Origin: JAAYCI01 sp964472465
GTDB lineage: Bacteria; Bacillota; Clostridia; Oscillospirales; Ruminococcaceae
Assembly (NCBI GenBank): GCA_964472465.1
Contig: CAYYLW010000068.1
Coordinates: 1-13,425 of the forward strand
DNA: 13,425 nt
Reading direction: 5' to 3'
Shown here: piece after piece, positions 7,013-13,425 of the stretch
How the letters are laid out: every line of letters starts with the position of its first letter
How positions within the stretch are numbered: the first letter of the stretch is position 1
The notes under the pieces: generated by a model
The model's database searches: none
Seen by the model: only the letters and a program-made list of their open reading frames with translations
What the model was told of the DNA's origin: nothing
Program-made: the position numbers and the translations under genes

Positions 7013-7993
7013 TTATTTACCCCCTGTTCTGGCGCGGCTGTTCTGGTGCCGCTTTTTGCGGGCCTTATCGGTTTCAAAGGGTACATTGGAGGCAGCGGGC
7101 CCAGTGGAGGGCCCCATGAAGAAAACAAGCGCCAGGAAAGTGATGAGGTAGGGGATCATGAGGAAGAAGTAGTAGGGGATTTGAAAGATGGATTGCAAAC
7201 GCAGTTGCAAAGCGTCGCCTGCCCCAAACAGTAAGGCTGCCAGCATGGAGCCCACAGGTGTCCATTTCCCAAAAACTATGGCGGCATAGGCGATGAAGCC
7301 GCGGCCCGAAGAGATGTTGTCGTAGAAGGTGTTTAAGCCGGTGATGGTGAGACTGGCGCCGGCAAGGCCGCAGAATATACCGGTGGACAATACGGCGTAC
7401 CAACGGATGCGAATAACGTTCACCCCGGCTACATCTAAGGCTTTGGGGTTTTCACCCGCAGCCCGCAGTTCTAAGCCGCGGCTGGTGCGGAAGAGAAACC
7501 ATGTAACACCCCCCACACACAGGAATGCAAGATAGGTGAGAGGGTTTTGGGAGAAGAGAATGGGGCCCAAAAAGGGAATGTCGCTAAGTACCGGGATATG
7601 GAGATTGGCAATTCCGGGGCTGGCCATCATCTGGGAGTCTGTGCCAAAGAGGAAACGAAATAAGGTGCTGGTGATGCCAAGGGCAAGGGTGTTTAGCCCC
7701 ACGGCCGACACCACCTGGTTCACCTTGACATGGATGCTCATATAGGCATGCAAGGCGGCGATGATACAGCTGCCCATCATGGCCATGAGCAAACCCATCC
7801 AGATGTTTTGGAACATATAGGAGCCGAGGTAAGCAAAGAAAGCACCCATCAAGATTTGGCCTTCCAAGGCCATGTTGAGGATGCCGGCCCGTTCGCTGAG
7901 AACACCGCCCACCACCGCAAAGATGAGAGGGGTGGCCAGGCGCAGGGCGGCCGAGTAGAAGTCTGGGGTGGTGAACAGGTTGAGTACTTCCAT
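7013..7993 (-). CDS. Nucleoside/purine ABC importer permease 2 (BPD_transp_2 family)
   Basis: The 326-residue membrane protein is one half of the importer channel, related to YufQ/NupQ and RbsC. It has about eight to ten hydrophobic segments. The conserved family segment SERAGILNMALEGQILMGAFF lies at about 33-53. The cytoplasmic coupling segment toward the ATPase is GLELRAAGENPKALDVAGV (about 173-191). A later hydrophobic run holds GRGFIAYAAIVFGKWTPVGS. The tail after about 300 is strongly basic (KARKKRHQNSRARTGGK) and would be cytoplasmic. Its ATG shares one base with the TAA of permease 1 (TAATG), a sign of coupled translation, and AGGAGG lies upstream inside the permease 1 3' end. It is about 40% identical by eye over 90 residues to the permease 2 at 10827-11738. 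Confidence 0.94.
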   Translation of the reverse strand: MEVLNLFTTPDFYSAALRLATPLIFAVVGGVLSERAGILNMALEGQILMGAFFAYLGSYMFQNIWMGLLMAMMGSCIIAALHAYMSIHVKVNQVVSAVGLNTLALGITSTLFRFLFGTDSQMMASPGIANLHIPVLSDIPFLGPILFSQNPLTYLAFLCVGGVTWFLFRTSRGLELRAAGENPKALDVAGVNVIRIRWYAVLSTGIFCGLAGASLTITGLNTFYDNISSGRGFIAYAAIVFGKWTPVGSMLAALLFGAGDALQLRLQSIFQIPYYFFLMIPYLITFLALVFFMGPSTGPAASNVPFETDKARKKRHQNSRARTGGK

Positions 7994-9087
7994 TATTGCA
8001 CCGCCTCCTTCTGTGGGGTATCGTTCCTCTTGCCGCGTTTGAGGGCATTGCCAAGGAAACCGATGAAATCAATTTTGGCACGGCTGAAGCCCAGTACGCT
8101 GAGAATGATGATACCTTGGATGACATAGAGAATGGTGACGGGAACCCCCATCATGATTTGCATTACGCTGGCGCCACTTCGTAAAGCGCCCAAAAAGACG
8201 CCGGCCACGGCAACGCCGATGGGATGCAAATTCCCCATAAGAGCCACGGCGATTACGTCATAGCCAGTGTTGGGCGAAAAGTTTTGTACCATGAGATATT
8301 GATAGCCCATCACCTGCACCGAGCCGGCCACCCCAGCCAAAGCCCCGCTGATGAGGATGGCGGTGAGCAGATAGCCCTTTGTGTTCATACCGGAGGTGCG
8401 GCTTGCTTCCATGTTGGAGCCAACCGCCCGCAGCTTGAAACCGCAATCGGTTTTGTAAAAAATGAAGTAAAATAAAACCACAGCGCCTATGGCCATTAAA
8501 AAGCCGGTGTTCAGTTCACTGCCTGTGGTGAACTTGGTAAGGTGGGCATTCTCTGAAATTTTGGGCGATTGGTGATTCAGCATCCCCTCGGCCCGGAAAA
8601 AGCTGGCAAGAGCGTAGTTGACAAAGTTGACGCTGACATAGTTAAGCAGCACAGAGGTAACGGTTTCGTTATATCCACGGGTAATCTTTAAATAGCCAGG
8701 GATGAGTGCCCACAACCCGCCAAATACAATGCTGGCTAGAATGCATAAGGGGATGAGTAAAAAAGGGGGCAGCCCGCCAAGGTTGACCCCTATCCAGGTG
8801 GCGGCCAGGGCGCCTAGATAGAGCTGGCCTTCGCCGCCAATGTTGAAAATGCCACAGCGAAAGGACAGGGCAATGCCAAGCCCGCCAAGAATGAGCGGGG
8901 TGGCCAGCAGTAAACTGGCACTTAAATTGGGCCAGCCCACCAAAGCGCCTTGAAATAGGGCGGCAAAGGTATCGAAAGGGTTGACCCCCTGCCAGAGCAG
9001 CAGAACCGCAATAAGGGCAAATGCCAGCAGCAGGGCAATGGCAATGCCAATCATGTAGTTGACTACCGCACAGACGCGTTTCATCAT
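7993..9087 (-). CDS. Nucleoside/purine ABC importer permease 1 (BPD_transp_2 family)
   Basis: The 364-residue membrane protein is the other half of the channel, related to YufP/NupP. The N-terminal helix is at about 10-32. The family signature RCGIFNIGGEGQLYLGAL lies at about 77-94. The coupling segment is GFKLRAVGSNMEASRTSGM (about 216-234). A later conserved run is GYDVIAVALMGNLHPIG (275-291). The tail is basic and polar (KRGKRNDTPQKEAVQ). The frame stays open to an ATG at 9153, but that start lies inside a hairpin and adds 22 polar residues. AGGAGG at 9097-9102 lies 9 bases before the ATG at 9087, so I place the start there (a second ATG follows immediately). The gene sits 144 bases after the binding protein and overlaps permease 2 by one base. 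Confidence 0.94.
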   Translation of the reverse strand: MMKRVCAVVNYMIGIAIALLLAFALIAVLLLWQGVNPFDTFAALFQGALVGWPNLSASLLLATPLILGGLGIALSFRCGIFNIGGEGQLYLGALAATWIGVNLGGLPPFLLIPLCILASIVFGGLWALIPGYLKITRGYNETVTSVLLNYVSVNFVNYALASFFRAEGMLNHQSPKISENAHLTKFTTGSELNTGFLMAIGAVVLFYFIFYKTDCGFKLRAVGSNMEASRTSGMNTKGYLLTAILISGALAGVAGSVQVMGYQYLMVQNFSPNTGYDVIAVALMGNLHPIGVAVAGVFLGALRSGASVMQIMMGVPVTILYVIQGIIILSVLGFSRAKIDFIGFLGNALKRGKRNDTPQKEAVQ

Positions 9088-9096
9088 GGGAAAATT

Positions 9097-9102
9097 CCTC
9101 CT
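9097..9102 (-). promoter_or_regulatory. Ribosome binding site fixing the permease 1 start at 9087
   Basis: AGGAGG on the minus strand has a 9-base spacer to ATG 9087. The longer frame from ATG 9153 would begin within the 3' arm region of a hairpin and has no such site close by. Confidence 0.8.
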
Positions 9103-9118
9103 GTTACCGGATACGGAA

Positions 9119-9153
9119 ATGGGGCGCAGCAACCCGTTGTCGCTGCGCCCCAT
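9119..9153 (-). other. Strong stem-loop between the binding-protein and permease genes
   Basis: A perfect 12-bp stem pairs 9119-9130 with 9142-9153 (arms ATGGGGCGCAGC and GCTGCGCCCCAT) around an 11-base loop. It lies between the binding protein and permease 1 and is followed on the minus strand by ATTTCCG rather than a T run. It is therefore more likely a partial attenuator or a 3' stability element than a full terminator. Such structures commonly keep binding-protein mRNA in excess over permease mRNA; that role is inferred here. Confidence 0.7.
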
Positions 9154-9161
9154 ACCGCTTA

Positions 9162-9183
9162 GGCGCTAATAAGCTACAGCGCC
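9162..9183 (-). other. Second, smaller stem-loop in the same gap
   Basis: A 6-bp stem, GGCGCT (9162-9167) with AGCGCC (9178-9183), has a 10-base loop. It lies just upstream, on the minus strand, of the larger hairpin. It may add to the same 3' protection but is weak alone. Confidence 0.4.
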
Positions 9184-9231
9184 CAAATTCCGAGACTTGT
9201 AAAACCCGGGCCGAAGCAATATAGCCAATGT

Positions 9232-10305
9232 TTAATATAGGGTGGGAATTTCCAGTTTGCCGTCCAGATAATCTTGCACAGCTTGGTCAATTTGAGCCGC
9301 TTGTTCTTCATTTAGGCCATAGAGCTCGGAGAGGCCCTGTGCGCCGTCAGCCATGCCATACACCTGGAAACCTTCTTCCATGGTGCCGTCGATGTAACGT
9401 TGGGTGGTGCCAACATACACATTGGCCACCGATTGCAGGCCGCACATAATGAGGGTATCCGAAAGTTCACGTTGGTCAGATACCCAGCCGATGGATTTGA
9501 TTCCAGCGCTTTCGCAAGCCTGATAAACCGCTACCGCATAGGCATCGCCCAATGTGAAGAGCACATCGCAGTCTTTAGAAATGAGGGACTCGGCGGCCTC
9601 TTTGGCCTTGGGCAGGTCATCCCAGCTACCGGTATAGGCAACAGAGACTTCGATGTCGGGATTGATGGATTTGGCGCCCATCTCAAAGGTTTTTATGTCG
9701 GCGGTGTTGTTGGGGGCGTCATCGGGAGCAATGGCACCCACCTTGCCGGTTTCGCTCACCATAGCGGCGGCCATGCCACAGAAGTAGCCGTTTTCACCAA
9801 ACTTGAACACTGTTCCAGAGAGGTTCTCGCCGCTTGCATTGGCATTTACAGGCACAAACGTTACTTCGGGGAATTCCGGGGCCACTTGGGTCATCGGCTC
9901 ACCAAACTGGGAACCGTGGCCGAAGATTAGATTGTAACCTTGGCGAGCGTAGGTGCGTAGCACCTGGGGCATTTCAGCCACGGGAACCTTTTCGGTATAA
10001 GCCACCGTGCAACCCAGTTCATTCTCGATACGTTTCAGGCCTTCATAGGCAGCGGCGTTCCAACCGCCATCATTGATGGCACCGCCGCAAACCAAAGCCA
10101 CTTTTACGTCCGATGCGCTCTTGGCGCCACCACCAGCCGTGCTGGCTGGTGCCGAAGAGGCTGTGCCAGAGGCGGTTGAGGCCGCTGGAGCAGCAGAGGA
10201 AACGGCCGGAGCAGACGAAGAGGAAGTACCGCCACAAGCGGCCATTAAGGCAGCGAGTAAGGTAGTGGCAAGCAGAATGGCAATGAGCTTTGTGTGTTTT
10301 TTCAT
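9232..10305 (-). CDS. BMP-family (PnrA-like) substrate-binding lipoprotein of ABC importer
   Basis: The 357-residue lipoprotein would catch the substrate outside the membrane and hand it to the permeases. The signal peptide has a basic MKKHTK start, a hydrophobic core (7-19) and a lipobox LMAAC, with Cys24 as the lipidated residue. A Ser/Ala/Pro linker (about 27-66) tethers the binding domain (about 67-357). Family landmarks are the first strand VKVALVCGG, then INDGGWNAAAYEGL (77-90), YNLIFGHGSQFGEPM (124-138), FGENGYFCGMAAAMVSETGKVGAIA (169-193), DVLFTLGDAYAVAVYQA (247-263) and IGWVSDQ (272-278). The Trp in DGGWN and the PVAEMPQVLRTYARQGYNLI segment resemble the purine-binding branch of the family more than the classic nucleoside binders, so the ligand is open. 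The start at 10305 follows AAGGAGG by 11 bases; the longer frame to 10338 would place that site inside the gene. Confidence 0.94.
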   Translation of the reverse strand: MKKHTKLIAILLATTLLAALMAACGGTSSSSAPAVSSAAPAASTASGTASSAPASTAGGGAKSASDVKVALVCGGAINDGGWNAAAYEGLKRIENELGCTVAYTEKVPVAEMPQVLRTYARQGYNLIFGHGSQFGEPMTQVAPEFPEVTFVPVNANASGENLSGTVFKFGENGYFCGMAAAMVSETGKVGAIAPDDAPNNTADIKTFEMGAKSINPDIEVSVAYTGSWDDLPKAKEAAESLISKDCDVLFTLGDAYAVAVYQACESAGIKSIGWVSDQRELSDTLIMCGLQSVANVYVGTTQRYIDGTMEEGFQVYGMADGAQGLSELYGLNEEQAAQIDQAVQDYLDGKLEIPTLY

Positions 10306-10316
10306 GATGTTGAGAA

Positions 10317-10323
10317 CCTCCTT
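10317..10323 (-). promoter_or_regulatory. Ribosome binding site of the binding lipoprotein
   Basis: AAGGAGG on the minus strand lies 11 bases before ATG 10305. It decides against the upstream in-frame starts at 10338 and 10323, and the 10305 start gives a clean signal peptide. The spacer is slightly long. Confidence 0.75.
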
Positions 10324-10374
10324 CATAGTTTGCAGCATGGGCTACCGAAGCTGAAGTGGGCTGAATGTACAACC

Positions 10375-10396
10375 TTTATGTAACCGTTTACATAAA
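10375..10396 (-). promoter_or_regulatory. Palindromic LacI/CcpA-type operator
   Basis: This is a perfect inverted repeat: TTTATGTAA (10375-10383), spacer CCGT, TTACATAAA (10388-10396). The core TGTAACCGTTTACA (10379-10392) has the central CG and fits the general cre-like pattern TGWNANCGNTNWCA, which is also typical of other LacI-family sites. It begins right after the predicted transcription start, a place that suits repression by blocking. Which regulator binds is not visible. Confidence 0.75.
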
Positions 10397-10406
10397 CATT
10401 GAAATC

Positions 10407-10435
10407 ATTATACTGCGCAAGAAGAGAGTATGCAA
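10407..10435 (-). promoter_or_regulatory. Sigma-A-type promoter of the left importer operon
   Basis: On the minus strand TTGCAT (10430-10435) is followed by a 17-base spacer and a perfect TATAAT (10407-10412). The expected start of RNA is near 10400, giving a leader of about 95 bases. T-rich DNA (10441-10500) lies upstream and could help polymerase binding. The -35 box matches only the first three bases of the consensus, and the promoter overlaps no gene. Confidence 0.72.
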
Positions 10436-10523
10436 GTGGATTTTTATAGATTGTGAGGAAGGTGAAAAGAGAGAAAGGGTGGAGAAAAAATAAAAAAAAT
10501 CGATATTTAGAAGATTATAAAAA

Positions 10524-10537
10524 TGTAATCGATTACC
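10524..10537 (-). promoter_or_regulatory. Second operator-like palindrome
   Basis: TGTAATCGATTACC contains the perfect 12-bp palindrome GTAATCGATTAC (10525-10536) and shares the TGTAAyCGwTTAC frame with the operator at 10379-10392. The centres are 145 bp apart, close to 14 helical turns. It may be an auxiliary site for the same regulator. The rest of the gap up to the repeat (10561-10728) holds a TATAAT at 10549-10554 and a TTGACA at 10594-10599 on the minus strand, but these are not correctly spaced with each other, and I see no gene or RNA there. Confidence 0.5.
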
Positions 10538-10728
10538 AATTTGGGAATATTATATAAAGATGGTAAATAATCGTTGGTCATGGTGTCGAAATGTGTCAAA
10601 AGGGTGTTTGGGGCGTTTGGCAAAGAAATAGTAAAGACATAGCCGTGCTTCTGTGTTTCTATCATATGGATTTACATTGTATCAACGGCACTCTTGATGT
10701 GATTTTGGCCGTTCCCAGCAAAAACCAA

Positions 10729-10835
10729 CAAACACCAGAGACAAGTCGTCTCTGGTGTTTGTTTAGAATTCTTTGGGAGTGTGCCCCCTTTCTTGTAAGA
10801 AAGGGGGCACGGCCTGCTTGGCTCTGCTATCGGGC
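10729..10835. repeat. 107-bp two-hairpin repeat, copy 2
   Basis: It is the same element as 5309-5415, in the same orientation, with T at 10763 and 10796. The first stem pairs 10729-10742 with 10748-10761. The second hairpin, 10781-10810, has a TTGTAA centre instead of TTGCAA, so the palindrome is no longer perfect but the 14-bp arms remain. It lies at the 3' end of the right importer operon, and its outer 9 bases form the last two codons' worth and the stop (Ala, Arg, TAG) of permease 2. On the minus strand its last hairpin is followed by TTGGTTTTTG, which would allow it to work as a terminator. Confidence 0.85.
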
Positions 10836-11738
10836 GTCTTTGATATAATGCTGGCCAAGCGCTTTGGGTACAAAGCTCTTGCCGCGGATGAACAAAAGCG
10901 CCAGGATGGTGATGATGTAGGGCATCATGATGAAGAAGTTGGCAGGCAGCCCCACGCCCATGGCTTGTAAGGTGAGTTGTAGGGCATCGGCCGCGCCGAA
11001 AATCAGGCAGCCAATCAGCGCACCAACGGGGTTGTATTTCCCAAAAATCACGGCGGCGAAGGCGATGAAGCCACGGCCAGCCGTAATATTCTCGCGGAAG
11101 TAGCCCAGGTTACCAATGGTGAGCACGGCCCCGCCCAAAGCCGCCAACGCGCCGCTGATGGCGCAGGCGATATAGCGGTTTAAGTACACCCGGATGCCCA
11201 CCGTAGCGGCGGCACGGGGGTATTCGCCCACGGCGCGCACGGCCAGGCCCCATTTGGTTTTGGAAAGGATAAACCAAGACACCGGAACCAGCACCACCGC
11301 CAGGTAGAAGAAGACATTCTGCCCGCCAAAGAGGTTGCCAAACAGGTTCGGAACCACTTCGATGCTGATGCGGTCTGTGGTGATACCGAAGAGGAACTTA
11401 TACAGGGTGGAGGTGATGCCCAGGGCCAGCATGTTGAAGCCCAGGGAGGTGACGGCTTGGTTGCAGCCCCAGGTAACCGTGAACAGGGCGTACAGCAGGC
11501 CTACAAGAATGCCGGTGCCCAGGGCCACAAAGAACCCAATTACCGAGCTACCACTGTAGTAAGAGCCAAGGAAGCCGAAGAAGCTGCCCATCAGCATCAT
11601 GCCTTCGATGGAGATGTTCAGAACGCCGGAGCGTTCACAGAACACGTCGCCCAGGGCGGCCAGCACCACCGGCACCGACAAGCGAATCACCGATAGTAAA
11701 AAGGACATTTGGAAGATGGCGCCTAAAATATCGCTCAT
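10827..11738 (-). CDS. Second nucleoside-type ABC importer, permease 2 (BPD_transp_2 family)
   Basis: The 303-residue membrane protein is a paralogue of the permease at 7013-7993. The family segment CERSGVLNISIEGMMLMGSFF is at about 34-54, the coupling segment GLAVRAVGEYPRAAATVGI at about 164-182, and GRGFIAFAAVIFGKYNPVGA at about 221-240. It has about eight to ten hydrophobic helices. Its ATG overlaps the stop of permease 1 by four bases (ATGA), implying coupled translation. The C terminus (GQHYIKDAR) is shorter than in the left paralogue. The final Ala-Arg-stop lies within the 107-bp repeat, so the native end may have been replaced. It is the last gene of its operon. Confidence 0.94.
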   Translation of the reverse strand: MSDILGAIFQMSFLLSVIRLSVPVVLAALGDVFCERSGVLNISIEGMMLMGSFFGFLGSYYSGSSVIGFFVALGTGILVGLLYALFTVTWGCNQAVTSLGFNMLALGITSTLYKFLFGITTDRISIEVVPNLFGNLFGGQNVFFYLAVVLVPVSWFILSKTKWGLAVRAVGEYPRAAATVGIRVYLNRYIACAISGALAALGGAVLTIGNLGYFRENITAGRGFIAFAAVIFGKYNPVGALIGCLIFGAADALQLTLQAMGVGLPANFFIMMPYIITILALLFIRGKSFVPKALGQHYIKDAR

Positions 11739-12820
11739 GATTTACGCTCCCCCTTCTTCCGTTTGAAATACAAAACACGGATTTGGCTGATGGCGATGAT
11801 GCTGAGAATGGCAATGGCATTCACAATAGACACCACCGAAACGGGGATGCCCATGGCGATTTGCATTGCGTTACCGCCGTTTTTCAAAGCGCCAAACAGG
11901 AAAGCGGTGGCCAGCACGCCAATGGGGTGCAGCCCGCCCAGCAGGGACACCGAGATGGCGTCGTAGCCGTAGCCCACCAGGAAGTTGGCCAGCAGGCGAT
12001 GCTGGTTGCCCATGATTTCCAGGCTTCCGGCAAGGCCGGCAATCATGCCCGAAACAATCATGGAACCAATCATGGTTTTGTTCACGCCAATGCCGCTGTA
12101 GGTGGAGGCTTTTTGCGAAAGACCCACACTGCGCACTGCATAGCCCATGGTGGTTTTAAACAGCACAAAGCACATCAAAATAGCGATGATAAAAACGAAG
12201 AGGAAGCCCACATGCAGGTAGGTTTTGGGAATGAGAATGGGCAACCAGGTGCTTTTGGAAAGCATGGCCGACACCGGGTTTGGCTGGCCGGGTTCCTTTA
12301 GGAAGCTGTTCACCGCCAGGCCCACCATGTTGATGCCCACATAGTTCAGCAGCATACAAATGAGAACCTCGTTCATGCCATGCTTGGCCTTTAGGTAGGC
12401 CGGGATGGCGGCAAAAAGGCCACCCGCCAGCATGCCCACAATGATGCACAGCGGCAGCAGGATGAAGCCGGGCATCTCGGGGAAGCTGACCGCCAACCAG
12501 GTGGTGAACAGGGCGCCCATGTAAAGCTGGCCCTCTACGCCGATGTTGAAGGTGCCACAGCGGTAGGCGATGGTGACGGCGAGACCTGCCAGGCCCAGCG
12601 GGATGAATTGCAGTAGGGTGAACGAAAGGTTGGAGATGCCCACAAACGCGCCCTTGAACATGGAGCCATAGGCGGTGAGGGGGTTGATGTTTTGCGAGAG
12701 TAGGATGAAGGCCGTGAGGAAAAGGCCGATGAAAATACCCACAATGGGCGTGATGATGGAAGCGACGCGGTTCCATTCAAAAATCTTTAAAAATTTCTTG
12801 ATGCCGTTGTTCTCAGTCAT
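11735..12820 (-). CDS. Second nucleoside-type ABC importer, permease 1 (BPD_transp_2 family)
   Basis: The 361-residue membrane protein is a paralogue of the permease at 7993-9087. The first hydrophobic helix is at about 20-42. The signature RCGTFNIGVEGQLYMGAL is at 87-104, the coupling segment GYAVRSVGLSQKASTYSGI at about 226-244, and GYDAISVSLLGGLHPIG at 285-301. The tail is basic (YFKRKKGERKS). The open frame extends to a TTG at 12850, but GGGGG at 12830-12834 lies 9 bases before ATG 12820, and that start gives an 8-base overlap with the ATPase stop (ATGACTGA), typical of coupled genes. It overlaps permease 2 by four bases downstream. Confidence 0.94.
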   Translation of the reverse strand: MTENNGIKKFLKIFEWNRVASIITPIVGIFIGLFLTAFILLSQNINPLTAYGSMFKGAFVGISNLSFTLLQFIPLGLAGLAVTIAYRCGTFNIGVEGQLYMGALFTTWLAVSFPEMPGFILLPLCIIVGMLAGGLFAAIPAYLKAKHGMNEVLICMLLNYVGINMVGLAVNSFLKEPGQPNPVSAMLSKSTWLPILIPKTYLHVGFLFVFIIAILMCFVLFKTTMGYAVRSVGLSQKASTYSGIGVNKTMIGSMIVSGMIAGLAGSLEIMGNQHRLLANFLVGYGYDAISVSLLGGLHPIGVLATAFLFGALKNGGNAMQIAMGIPVSVVSIVNAIAILSIIAISQIRVLYFKRKKGERKS

Positions 12821-13425
12821 TGGCAGCTTCCCCCTTTCCGCTGTTTTCAAGCGGGTAGGAACCCGCCATCATAAGGCCGATGGTTTCCAGGTCATACGCA
12901 TCGAACGCAAAGGGGCCGTATTGCTTGCCCTCAAACAACACAATAATACGGTCGCTCATTTTGAAAATTTCTTCCAGCTCGGTGGAGATGTACAAAATAG
13001 AGCATCCCTTGTCGCGCTGGTCTAAAATTTGCTCTTGAATGAAATCGGCGGCCGCAATGTCCAGCCCACGGGTGGGTTGCACGGCAATAAAGACATCGGG
13101 TTTTTTTTCAATTTCGCGCCCCAAGATGAGTTTTTGCTGGTTGCCGCCGGAAAGCAGACGCACGGTGGTGTCAATACCCGGCGCGCGTACATCGTATTTT
13201 TTCATCAGGTCGGCCGCGTGTTGATCCACCACCTTGTAGTGCATCAGGCTGTGGGTGCTGTAGGGCTCATTTTGAAAGCAGCCCACCACACTGTTTTCCG
13301 CGATGTTGAAATCCATCACAAGGCCCACGGCGTGGCGGTCCTCCGGCACGTGAGACAGCTTGTTTTTATAGACCTCGGTGGGGGGCTTGTTTGTCACGTC
13401 GTGCCCGTTCAGCGTGAGGGTGCCT
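12813..13425 (-). CDS. Second nucleoside-type ABC importer ATP-binding protein, C-terminal part
   Basis: These are the last 203 residues of a double-domain ABC ATPase like that at 5484-7010. The frame runs open off the right edge of the window, so the true start is outside; the GTG at 13395-13397 is internal. The visible part is the second ATPase domain from about LTLNGHDVTN onward: HVPEDRHAVGLV (25-36), signature LSGGNQQK (91-98), then VFIAVQPTRGLDIAA (111-125), where Gln replaces the catalytic glutamate and Val the Walker B aspartate, normal for this family's second domain. It ends KGEAAND with TGA overlapping the permease 1 start by 8 bases. Here the ATPase comes before the permeases, the usual order of relatives such as yufNOPQ. 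Confidence 0.95.
   Translation of the reverse strand, partial: GTLTLNGHDVTNKPPTEVYKNKLSHVPEDRHAVGLVMDFNIAENSVVGCFQNEPYSTHSLMHYKVVDQHAADLMKKYDVRAPGIDTTVRLLSGGNQQKLILGREIEKKPDVFIAVQPTRGLDIAAADFIQEQILDQRDKGCSILYISTELEEIFKMSDRIIVLFEGKQYGPFAFDAYDLETIGLMMAGSYPLENSGKGEAAND
12827..12837 (-). promoter_or_regulatory. Ribosome binding site fixing the permease 1 start at 12820
   Basis: AAAGGGGGAAG on the minus strand lies inside the end of the ATPase gene, with the G-run 9 bases before ATG 12820. It argues against the TTG at 12850, which has no comparable site. Confidence 0.65.

Noticed and set aside
9088..9153. Longer start for permease 1 at ATG 9153 (22 extra residues).
   Set aside because: The start lies in the arm of a strong hairpin, the added residues are polar and unlike the family, and AGGAGG sits just before ATG 9087.
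10306..10400. A purine riboswitch in the leader of the binding lipoprotein.
   Set aside because: The leader lacks the conserved purine-aptamer core sequences and paired loop pattern. Only a weak CTTCA/TGAAG pairing near the ribosome site is visible.
10561..10728. A separate promoter from TTGACA (10594-10599) and TATAAT (10549-10554) on the minus strand.
   Set aside because: The two boxes are about 39 bases apart, not the required 16-18, and neither has a good partner at the right distance.
5309..10835. The two direct repeats bounding the left importer as a composite transposon.
   Set aside because: There is no transposase or integrase between them, no clear terminal inverted repeats or target duplication, and the enclosed genes are an ordinary importer operon that includes its own promoter. 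Excision by recombination between the copies remains possible but is not shown.
12821..12850. TTG start for the right permease 1 at 12850.
   Set aside because: ATG 12820 has a G-rich ribosome site at the right distance and gives the usual short overlap with the upstream gene.

Overview
The window reads as a stretch of chromosome from a Gram-positive anaerobe, most likely class Clostridia (Oscillospiraceae/Ruminococcaceae-like). This is an inference from the bacterial V/A-type ATPase operon, AGGAGG-type ribosome binding sites, a lipoprotein with a Ser/Ala-rich linker, moderately GC-rich coding DNA and AT-rich promoter DNA. No rRNA, tRNA, CRISPR array, transposase or phage gene is visible.

Layout. 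(1) Positions 1-5162, plus strand: the 3' part of a V/A-type ATPase (ntp) operon in the order K (partial), F, E, A, B, D. The K ring carries ions through the membrane. A and B form the nucleotide-binding hexamer, D and F form the central stalk, and E is the peripheral stalk. Subunits I and C are not in the window and would be expected upstream. (2) Positions 5163-5483: a boundary between convergent operons. It holds hairpin terminators for the ATPase operon and the first copy of a 107-bp repeat. (3) Positions 5484-10305, minus strand: a complete nucleoside/purine-type ABC importer, transcribed as BMP-family binding lipoprotein, permease 1, permease 2, ATPase. A good sigma-A-type promoter with an overlapping-to-downstream LacI/CcpA-type palindromic operator lies in front of the lipoprotein gene. 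A second operator-like site lies 145 bp further upstream. (4) Positions 10729-10835: the second copy of the 107-bp repeat, 105/107 identical to the first and in the same orientation. (5) Positions 10827-13425, minus strand: the 3' part of a second, diverged importer of the same family in the order ATPase (partial), permease 1, permease 2. Its binding protein would be expected upstream, outside the window.

The genes belong to known families and I do not see a new enzymatic system. The best leads are non-coding. They are the dispersed two-hairpin repeat placed at the 3' end of both importer operons (once supplying a permease stop codon), the paired operator-like palindromes and promoter controlling the left importer, and hairpins between the binding-protein and permease genes and between ntpE and ntpA. 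The two importers also differ in gene order and their permeases are only about 40% identical, so they are old paralogues rather than a fresh duplication.
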